DNA from: Candidatus Acidiferrum typicum
Lineage (GTDB): Bacteria > Acidobacteriota > Terriglobia > Acidiferrales > UBA7541
Reading direction: 5' to 3'
Length of the DNA stretch: 11,611 bases
NCBI GenBank assembly: GCA_002478115.1
Contig: DLMH01000003.1
Coordinates: 1 to 11,611, forward strand
Made by a program: the position numbers and the translations under genes. The notes under the pieces were generated by a model. The model ran no database searches, was not told the DNA's origin, and saw nothing but the letters and a program-made list of their open reading frames with translations. Positions 1 through 5,501 of the stretch are shown here, in pieces (the first letter of the stretch is position 1; each line of letters opens with the position of its first letter).

Positions 1-370
1 GTCAGTTCAAGGGTTCACTCCATCGCTAGCGAGAGACGCAGCTCAGGTCAGCGCTTAGATCCGGCAAGGTAACGGCTGCGATTAACACGCCTCGTTGCCG
101 CTTCCGGTCTAGTTTTCTCGTAAGTCGTCAGAAACGGGATCGGATTTCTGAGCAGGTTCGGTGAGAGCGCCAGCATTCTCGCATAAAAATTGAGCCTGAC
201 CTCTCATTTCGATCACAAGGGAATCCTCCGGCGAACTTCCCATAGGAGGGCCGGGATAACTTCCGGTTGGCCCGTGATCCAGGAACGACCGCTGCCATGG
301 CTGTGCCCGGTCCCGCACCAACTTCCTTTCTTCTTACGATTTTCAGCGAGCGCAGTGAGCAACGCTCAGT
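1..370. other. Intergenic region beyond the sphingolipid operon
   Basis: No gene is supported here. Short open frames on both strands have no recognisable protein character and run through repeat sequence. The region holds a half-copy of the intergenic repeat (259-281) and an inverted repeat that touches the SPT stop codon (347-380). Around 211-226, GATCACAAGGGAATCC may be a decayed right border of a second copy in the opposite orientation. Confidence 0.5.
259..281 (+). repeat. Intergenic hairpin repeat, subfamily II, right half
   Basis: ACTTCCGGTTGGCCCGTGAT, followed by CC, matches the right arm of the complete subfamily II copy at 7173-7239. No left arm (TCGGCAA...CCGGAAGT) is recognisable within the preceding 60 bases, so this looks like a decayed or partial copy. 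Confidence 0.55.
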
Positions 371-380
371 CTAGCGCTCG
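347..380 (-). terminator. Inverted repeat overlapping the SPT stop codon
   Basis: CGAGCGC (347-353) pairs with GCGCTCG (374-380), and inside it TGAGC (356-360) pairs with GCTCA (364-368) around a three-base loop. The structure spans the last SPT codons and its TAG (371-373). It could end or stabilise the operon mRNA, but no U-tract follows on the minus strand, so it is not a classic Rho-independent terminator. Confidence 0.3.
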
Positions 381-1612
381 ATGCCGAGGCGCCCCGCCAC
401 CTTCGTAAGCGTCGCGACTAGCCTCTCGATGTGCGCTTCGGTATGTGCGGAAGTGCAGGAGATGCGGAGCAAATTCTGCGCCGCAGCCGGCTTCAGCACC
501 GGGTTGATGTAGATGTTTTCGGCCAGAAGCGCCTTGCACAGCCGGCACAAATCCCCTTCCTCCCGGATCACTACCGGCACGATTGCCGTCTCCCCATCCA
601 GCACCGAAAAGCCGCCCGCGCGCAGCTGTGCGCGCAGCGTGCGGGCCACCTGCAGCAGCCGCAGGCGCCGCTCGGGCTCCTTGTGGATGATCTCCAGCGC
701 TGCCCCGACCGCCGCCACCGACGCCGCCGGCAGGCTCGCCGAAAACACGAACGGCCGCGCGGTGTGCTTCAGATAATCCACCACCTCGCGCGGGCCGGCG
801 ATAAAACCGCCCACCGACGCCAGGGCCTTGCTGAACGTGCCCATCACGATGTCCACTTCGTCCAGCACCCCCAGGTGTTCCGCCGCGCCCGCTCCGGTCG
901 GCCCCAACACTCCCAGCCCGTGTGCTTCGTCCACATAGATGCGCGCCGACTTGGATTTTGAAAGTTTCACCAGCCCGCGCAACTCGGCCAGATCCCCTTC
1001 CATGCTGAACACGCCTTCGGAGACCACCAGGATCTTCTCTTCGGAAGCACAGTTGTTCAGGCACCGCGCGAAATGATCCAGATCGTTGTGCCGGAAGCGC
1101 ATTACCCGCGCTACCGACCGCAACGCTCCTTCCACCAAGCTGGCGTGCAGGTGGTGATCGCAGATCATCACGTCGCCCTTTTCGGTTAGCGCCGAAAGCG
1201 CCGCGTAGTTGGCCTGAAACCCGGTGCCGAAGATCATCGCGGCTTCCTTGCGCACGAAGGCGGCCAGCTCCGCCTCCAGCTTCACGTGCAGATCCAGGGT
1301 CCCGTTCAGCAGGCGCGAGCCGCTGCAACCGCTGCCGTACTTTCGGATCGCCTGCGCGGCGGCTTCTTTGACCAGCGGGTGCGTGATCAGGTCCAGGTAA
1401 TCGTTGGACCCGAACATCAGCACCCTCGACGAGCCCAGCCGCACCTCTTCCGGCTGGCAGCCCTCCCGGTCTCCGAATGTCTCGAAGTACATGTACAGAC
1501 CGGCCTTCCGGAGCTCGCCTGGGCGGGTGAACGCGCGGCATTTCTCGAAAATGTCGTTGGTTCCAGCGCCCTTCTTTTTCGCGGTGGCCGTCGGGTTTGT
1601 GTTCAGTGCCAT
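371..1612 (-). CDS. spt: Serine palmitoyltransferase-like alpha-oxoamine synthase (PLP-dependent)
   Basis: This 413-residue protein belongs to the alpha-oxoamine synthases (aminotransferase class I/II fold), which condense an amino acid with an acyl-CoA and release CO2. The predicted reaction is L-serine plus a long-chain acyl thioester giving 3-ketosphinganine, the first step of sphingolipid synthesis. Visible residues are His156 (PLP-stacking), Asp228 and His231 in DEAHGLG, and PLP Lys262 in GTFSKALASVGGF. Their spacing (72, 3 and 31 residues) equals that of His159/Asp231/His234/Lys265 of Sphingomonas SPT as I recall it. SPT-like stretches are GSGCSGSRLLNGT (93-105), RFRHND (172-177), RPFVFSASLP (286-295) and LLRISC (381-386, Arg383). 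There is no signal peptide or membrane segment, as in soluble bacterial SPTs. The ATG overlaps the end of the upstream acyltransferase gene by 10 bases and has no clear Shine-Dalgarno sequence, suggesting translational coupling. It is the last gene of the operon. BioF (8-amino-7-oxononanoate synthase) and Kbl (2-amino-3-ketobutyrate ligase) are paralogous alternatives, but no bio or tdh gene is nearby and the neighbours favour SPT. Confidence 0.85.
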   Translation of the reverse strand: MALNTNPTATAKKKGAGTNDIFEKCRAFTRPGELRKAGLYMYFETFGDREGCQPEEVRLGSSRVLMFGSNDYLDLITHPLVKEAAAQAIRKYGSGCSGSRLLNGTLDLHVKLEAELAAFVRKEAAMIFGTGFQANYAALSALTEKGDVMICDHHLHASLVEGALRSVARVMRFRHNDLDHFARCLNNCASEEKILVVSEGVFSMEGDLAELRGLVKLSKSKSARIYVDEAHGLGVLGPTGAGAAEHLGVLDEVDIVMGTFSKALASVGGFIAGPREVVDYLKHTARPFVFSASLPAASVAAVGAALEIIHKEPERRLRLLQVARTLRAQLRAGGFSVLDGETAIVPVVIREEGDLCRLCKALLAENIYINPVLKPAAAQNLLRISCTSAHTEAHIERLVATLTKVAGRLGIER

Positions 1613-2718
1613 TCGTAGATTCGATAGGTCTTGTAGTGTCTTGCGCCCATCACCTCCAGGGAGCGTGTCATCAAAACATTATCTTCCAGGATCCACGACA
1701 TTTCACAGTCGCCGCTGTATCCCAACTTCCTGGCCGTCCGCACCAGCGTGGCATAGAAGGCAGCCGCTACACCGGAGGCTCTATGCTCCTCCACCACCCC
1801 AAGAGCAAGAACACGCAGACTTTTAATCGAACGTTGATAATACAGAATTTTGAGCAAGCCCGTCGGGAAGAGGCGGCCGCCCGCCGGCTTGAGCGCGAAA
1901 TTGACATCGGGCAAGGCCAGTGCGAACCCAATCGGCTTCCCGCCCGCTTCCCCCACCAGCACCAGCTCAGGCTTGAGAATCTGCTTCATCTCTTTGCCCA
2001 TCAGGAAGAACTCATCGCGAGTCATGGGTACAAATCCCCAGTTGCGCTTCCACGCCGAGTTGTACACCTCCCAGATCCGCCCCAATTCGCCGTCGAAATC
2101 CTTCATGTTGATGGGCCGGACAGTGACCCCACTCTTGGCGAGCTTGCGGTCCGCCACCCGCGCGATCTTCTCCAGCTCGACTGCCGCCGCAGTGTTGACG
2201 TAAGCGTTGAGATCCTTTGCCTTGCGGAGCCCTACGTTTTCCATCAACGCCGGGTAATAGCGCGGGTTGTAGGTCATCATGACCATCGGAGGGGAATCGA
2301 AGCCGTCGACCAACATGCCGCATTCGTAGTTGGTGGAGGGGTTCACCGGCCCCCGAAGCAGCACTGCGCCGCGGCTGAATACCCACTTTCGCGCGGCGCC
2401 GAGCAGAGCCGCCGCCACTTCTGGGGCGTTCGTCGATTCGAAGAATCCGAAAAAACCGGCGTTCTCCTCGTGAAACTTGTTGTGATTGCGGTCTAGGATA
2501 GCGGCGATCCGGCCCACCACGCGGCCGTCACGCCGCGCTAGGAAAAACTCGGCCTCCGCGTTGGCATAGAACGGATGCTTGGCCCGGTTCAGCAGTTCCT
2601 TGACCGCGATCCGCAAGGGAGGCACCCAAAAAGGGTCGCCGCGGTACAGCGAATAGGGAAATTCGATGAACTCTCTTAATACCTGCTTGCTCTCTGCCGT
2701 TACGACCTCAAGCGGCAA
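1603..2718 (-). CDS. GNAT-fold acyltransferase, candidate bacterial ceramide synthase
   Basis: This 371-residue protein, counted from a TTG start, resembles the large GNAT-type acyltransferases found beside bacterial SPT genes. In Caulobacter a GNAT-family protein in the SPT cluster (bCerS) N-acylates the long-chain base, and the same role is inferred here. Visible features are an N-terminal YRGDPFWVPPL (25-35), GRIAAILDRNHN (69-80), a GPVNPSTNYE segment in the middle, and a C-terminal acyl-CoA-binding-like EEHRASGVAAAF (RASGVA at 313-318). There is no signal peptide. Start choice: the open frame runs up to an ATG at 2769, which would place 62 bases inside the upstream PAP2 gene. The TTG at 2718 has GGAGG six bases upstream (inside AGGAAGGGAGGATTCGA) and gives an 11-base overlap, matching the other junctions of the operon. 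The 3' end overlaps the SPT start by 10 bases. Family assignment is fairly sure; substrate and role rest mainly on context. Confidence 0.75.
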   Translation of the reverse strand: MPLEVVTAESKQVLREFIEFPYSLYRGDPFWVPPLRIAVKELLNRAKHPFYANAEAEFFLARRDGRVVGRIAAILDRNHNKFHEENAGFFGFFESTNAPEVAAALLGAARKWVFSRGAVLLRGPVNPSTNYECGMLVDGFDSPPMVMMTYNPRYYPALMENVGLRKAKDLNAYVNTAAAVELEKIARVADRKLAKSGVTVRPINMKDFDGELGRIWEVYNSAWKRNWGFVPMTRDEFFLMGKEMKQILKPELVLVGEAGGKPIGFALALPDVNFALKPAGGRLFPTGLLKILYYQRSIKSLRVLALGVVEEHRASGVAAAFYATLVRTARKLGYSGDCEMSWILEDNVLMTRSLEVMGARHYKTYRIYEWH

Positions 2719-3592
2719 TCGAATCCTCCCTTCCTGACAGCTTCCGGTACACCATGGGCCCCGCCGCAATCAAGGCCGCGGCAAGCAGCGCGCCCGCCAC
2801 CAAGTCAACCGTGTAGTGGTATCGAAGGTAAACTGTAGCAAAACTAATGCATAGCGTGTACGCCAAATACACCCGGGAGAGCCGCTTCGAGATTTGCCGG
2901 CTGCTCCACCAGGCAATGATCGTGAGCTCGCCGTGGCCGCTCGGAAAGCAATCGTAATGGGCTGACTCGAGGCGATCAAGCGTCGCCCGCATCACCTGCA
3001 CCACCCATCCTCCTTGCAAAGGCGAATGCTGCAAGTGATGGAGCAAGAAGCGGGGCCCGCGCGCAGGCACAAGGATGTACCCGATATAAGACGCCAGAAA
3101 GCCCAGCGAGATCAGGAAAGCGCAATACCGAAAGTCCGCGAAGCGCCGTTTCCGCCACAACAGCCAGGGGACCAACACCACCGCGGGAACAAACAGAGTA
3201 TAGACAAGTTGCAGAAAGTCCGTGAGCGCTGGCGTCTGGACGCGCTCCAGCCAAACGGTTGGATTCGCATGCCAAATCGAAAAGTCGAGATCCGCGAGCC
3301 ATTGGTCGGTGGTCGCGCCTCGGACCGCTGGAATCAGAATCGCCATTTCCTTATAGCAAGAAGCCACCAGAGGAAGCGGATACCAGTGGCGGAAGTACCA
3401 GACCGCGCGACCGCTGCGCGTCGAGGCCAACACGATGGCGATGGCAGCCCCAACGTGCAAGGCCAGCAATTCCGGGGCTTCGGGAAGCCGATTCCAGTAC
3501 ACCGCGACCAACGCACCTGTGCCAGCAAGGTAAGCCAGGATCAGTTTGTCAGCGGCCCAAAAGCGCCCATCCGATTTCAATACTTCAGCCAA
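2708..3592 (-). CDS. PAP2-superfamily membrane enzyme, candidate sphingolipid head-group transferase or phosphatase
   Basis: This polytopic membrane protein of about 294 residues carries the C-terminal PAP2 (type 2 phosphatidic acid phosphatase) active-site pattern: PSGH at 217-220 and RYHYTVD at 257-263. The expected catalytic residues are His220, His259 and Asp263. HYTVD matches the D4 motif of sphingomyelin and inositol-phosphorylceramide synthases, and a conserved-looking PARGPR lies at 176-181. Several hydrophobic segments are evident (near 18-33, 44-56, 127-142, 154-173, 239-255 and 262-277). Position between a CerR-like reductase and a ceramide-synthase-like GNAT gene suggests phospho-head-group transfer to ceramide, or dephosphorylation of a sphingolipid phosphate, in the inner membrane. 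Start choice: the frame stays open for a further 112 codons into the upstream epimerase gene, but those codons read as an Arg/Gly-rich shadow. TTG at 3592 follows GGAGG by four bases. TTG at 3580, overlapping the epimerase TGA as TTGA, is an equally reasonable start (290 residues). Family is confident; substrate is inference. Confidence 0.75.
   Translation of the reverse strand: MAEVLKSDGRFWAADKLILAYLAGTGALVAVYWNRLPEAPELLALHVGAAIAIVLASTRSGRAVWYFRHWYPLPLVASCYKEMAILIPAVRGATTDQWLADLDFSIWHANPTVWLERVQTPALTDFLQLVYTLFVPAVVLVPWLLWRKRRFADFRYCAFLISLGFLASYIGYILVPARGPRFLLHHLQHSPLQGGWVVQVMRATLDRLESAHYDCFPSGHGELTIIAWWSSRQISKRLSRVYLAYTLCISFATVYLRYHYTVDLVAGALLAAALIAAGPMVYRKLSGREDSIAA
2721..2735 (-). promoter_or_regulatory. 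Shine-Dalgarno sequence that decides a TTG start for the GNAT gene
   Basis: On the minus strand AGGAAGGGAGGAT lies just before TTG at 2718, with GGAGG six bases from the start codon. It sits inside the last codons of the PAP2 gene. It favours the TTG start over the ATG at 2769. Confidence 0.6.
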
Positions 3593-4551
3593 CCCGCCTC
3601 CTTGTACCAGGCAAGTGTTTGGGCGAGTCCAAGCTCCAAAGGTGTCTGCGCTTCGAAGCCGAGATCTTGCGCCGCGCGCCGCGTGTCGCAGGTCCAGTGG
3701 CGGCATTGCGCTTCCTTCACCTTCTCGCGCGAGATGATCACCGGCTTCCCGGTAAGTCGCGAGTAAACTTCCGCGAGGCCGCCTACGGCGTACGCAAGCG
3801 GCGAAGGAATCCGTAGGACTCGCGTTCGTTTCCGCATGACGCGCGCCGCCGCGGAACTCAGCTCGCTCCAGGAGACCGCCTTCGCGTGGGCAAGAAAGTA
3901 CGCGCGGCCGGCGGCTTGAGGGGTGCATGCCGCTGCCAGCAACCCGTCGGCCAGATCCTTTACATAGATCGCCTGAAACCAGCGTTCGCCGCCCGAGATC
4001 TCCAGCACAAAGCCCCTACTAATGGACCTAAACATTTCCAGCACGTCCGTGTCGCGCGGGCCGTAGACCACGGCCGGCCGCACGATCACCGCGTCAGGAA
4101 CCAGCGCCCGCGCAGTCCGCTCCCCTTCCAGTTTGGATGTTCCGTAGTGCGTGACGGGATGCGGTTCGGTGTCATCGGAGACCGGCGCGCCATCGGTGCT
4201 GGGACCGATGGCAGCGAGAGAGCTGACGTGCACAAACCGAACCCCGCGCCCGGCGACCGCCCGCGCGAGATTCTCCGTTGCTCGCGCGTTGCCCGAGTAG
4301 AACTCACTCGTCGAAAGTGCCTTCGTCACACCCGCAAGGTGGATCACGGTGCCGGCGCCTTCGAGGGCATCCCTCAGACCCTCGCCGGAAACGAGGTCAC
4401 CGAACACAACCTCAGCTTCGGCAGGCAACGCGAAAGGATGTCGCTTGAAACTGTCGCGGCGGATCAGGCAGCGCAGCGGCTCGCCACGGGCGCAGAGGGC
4501 CTCCACCAGATGGCTTCCGATGAAGCCGGTTCCGCCGGTGATCAGAATCAT
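3577..4551 (-). CDS. NAD(P)-dependent epimerase/dehydratase, candidate ceramide reductase (CerR-like)
   Basis: This 324-residue protein is an extended short-chain dehydrogenase/reductase. It has the N-terminal dinucleotide-binding motif GGTGFIG (6-12), an acidic residue after the third strand (GDL, 51-53), HLAG (71-74), an active-site Ser near 110-111 (HVSSLAA) and the catalytic pair Tyr136-xxx-Lys140 (YGTSK). RPAVVYGPRD follows, as expected in this family. It is probably cytoplasmic. Bacterial 3-keto-reductases of the ceramide pathway (CerR in Caulobacter) are epimerase-type SDRs rather than the eukaryotic 3-ketodihydrosphingosine reductase type, and this gene lies in the same operon as SPT and GNAT homologues, so reduction of the 3-keto group is the likely job. 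The ATG overlaps the upstream stop codon by one base (TAATG), and its 3' end overlaps the PAP2 gene. Generic nucleotide-sugar epimerases and 3-beta-hydroxysteroid dehydrogenase-like enzymes look similar, so substrate assignment depends on context. Confidence 0.78.
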   Translation of the reverse strand: MILITGGTGFIGSHLVEALCARGEPLRCLIRRDSFKRHPFALPAEAEVVFGDLVSGEGLRDALEGAGTVIHLAGVTKALSTSEFYSGNARATENLARAVAGRGVRFVHVSSLAAIGPSTDGAPVSDDTEPHPVTHYGTSKLEGERTARALVPDAVIVRPAVVYGPRDTDVLEMFRSISRGFVLEISGGERWFQAIYVKDLADGLLAAACTPQAAGRAYFLAHAKAVSWSELSSAAARVMRKRTRVLRIPSPLAYAVGGLAEVYSRLTGKPVIISREKVKEAQCRHWTCDTRRAAQDLGFEAQTPLELGLAQTLAWYKEAGWLKY

Positions 4552-5147
4552 TATTGCTCTATATTACGGAAAACCATGTCCGCGAAGTAACTTTCCGCAG
4601 CCGAGCCAGTGTGCTGCGAATTGATCTGGAGCCGCAGCCCTTTCACGTGGGGGGCCGGTTTTCCGAAGGCCCTGACACAATCCGCGGCGACGTTATGGCT
4701 TTCGGCAATCCAACGGTTCGCCTCGGCCATCCCTGAGCGGCAGACGATGGTGCAAACGTGGACCGGGGGCGGTGAACTCGCGTTCTCCATGGTCCCTTGG
4801 GGCGCGGTCGTGTCCCAAATGTAGGGGAGCACATGGCGGTCATCGAACGCCACCAACACCTGGGTGGCTGGGTCGTCGGTCCAGAAGTGGCGGGAATCGC
4901 CTCCTTTCGGCACTTGGGTCACCTTCGAGCGCCAAGCCAGGTAGGGCAACTTAGCAGCATCCACGTCCACGCCCTTTTCCAGCGAAAGGCACGATTTTAC
5001 ACTCTCGAAATGTAGGACCACAGCATCGCCGTCCTTGGTGGTGGAAACGTCAGGCTGGCCGGAGTTCACCTTCAACTCCCAACCGTCGAGCGGGAAGCGA
5101 CCGTTCATGTGCAGGTCGATCAAGCGTGGAATGAAAGCGTCCGGCAC
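4551..5147 (-). CDS. DUF3047 family protein, first gene of the sphingolipid operon
   Basis: This 198-residue protein resembles DUF3047, a family of unknown function. Supporting segments are FPLDGWELK near the N-terminus, LPYLAWRSKVTQVPKGGDSR (a YLxWxWxV...PKGaD-like core), TQVLVAFDD, PYIWDTTAPQG, a CTIVCRSG strand, an ESHNVAADCVRAFG segment and a C-terminal SAAESYFADMVFRN. The pattern of strands suggests a beta-sandwich. Members of this family commonly have an N-terminal signal peptide. None is visible here: the gene starts with GTG at 5147, and an in-frame TAG lies only 12 bases upstream of it. An AGGG seven bases before the GTG could be the ribosome binding site. Its stop overlaps the epimerase ATG by one base, so it is co-transcribed with the lipid genes. 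A function in lipid handling would be inference from position only. The missing leader may mean cytoplasmic action or loss of the 5' end. Confidence 0.7.
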   Translation of the reverse strand: MPDAFIPRLIDLHMNGRFPLDGWELKVNSGQPDVSTTKDGDAVVLHFESVKSCLSLEKGVDVDAAKLPYLAWRSKVTQVPKGGDSRHFWTDDPATQVLVAFDDRHVLPYIWDTTAPQGTMENASSPPPVHVCTIVCRSGMAEANRWIAESHNVAADCVRAFGKPAPHVKGLRLQINSQHTGSAAESYFADMVFRNIEQ

Positions 5148-5501
5148 GCTATCGCCCTAGACAATGCCGCGAATAGTGGCGCCGTGACTTGCGACCAGGG
5201 ATGGCAACGAATTTAATTTAGCGGCGGACCCATTAGCGGGCCCGGAAATGAACGGTTTCGATGCGATCGCCAAGCTTGCGACCACGCCATAACTCCCGGA
5301 TGGTCGGCAACCCTTCCCTTACCGGATTACGGAAGGGTTGTCGGCAACCCTTCCCTTACGGGATTACGGAAGGGTTGCTCGTGATCCGCCAGCAATCGGC
5401 GAAATGCAAAAACCCGGGGAGGGGAATTCCCGGTCTACTCGATAGACTATCAGCCCGCGCCGTACCCGCCCCACCGGTCCGCCGGGTGTCGCTACCGCGC
5501 C
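5148..5501. other. Intergenic region upstream of the sphingolipid operon
   Basis: This 354-base gap must contain the operon promoter on the minus strand, but I see no convincing -35/-10 pair. An AT-rich stretch at 5211-5220 (AATTTAATTT) is the only candidate for a -10 region. It holds the tandem hairpin repeat at 5304-5387. No coding sequence is supported. Confidence 0.45.
5304..5387 (+). repeat. Tandem intergenic hairpin repeat, subfamily I, two abutting copies
   Basis: Two 37-base units lie head to tail (5304-5340 and 5341-5377) with a single mismatch (5323 C versus 5360 G). Only the second is followed by the right border CTCGTGATCC (5378-5387). Each unit is a hairpin: CAACCCTTCC pairs perfectly with GGAAGGGTTG around a 13-base loop containing TTAC-GGATTAC. 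It lies between the amidase 3' end and the operon 5' end. Confidence 0.85.

Noticed and set aside
109..321. Minus-strand 70-codon frame downstream of SPT (possible small gene such as an acyl carrier protein)
   Set aside because: No Asp-Ser-Leu phosphopantetheine motif in an ACP-like context, no protein character, and it runs through the half repeat at 259-281.
564..593. Repeat-like borders (GATCAC...TTGCCG) inside the SPT gene
   Set aside because: The bases encode a stretch of the enzyme (ETAIVPVVIREEG) with a counterpart in Sphingomonas SPT, there is no hairpin core, and the match is short, so chance is more likely.
371..1612. Assignment of the PLP enzyme as BioF or Kbl
   Set aside because: No biotin genes or tdh nearby; the RFRHN, RPFVFSASLP and YIN...LLRISC segments resemble SPT, and the neighbours are ceramide-pathway-like.
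3593..3928. N-terminal extension of the PAP2 reading frame to an ATG at 3928
   Set aside because: It lies entirely antiphase within the epimerase gene, reads as Arg/Gly-rich sequence without family features, and the membrane protein proper begins just after 3592.
5304..5377. Tandem 37-base units as a CRISPR array
   Set aside because: The units abut with no spacer, there are only two, the same unit is scattered singly at other intergenic sites, and no cas gene is present.
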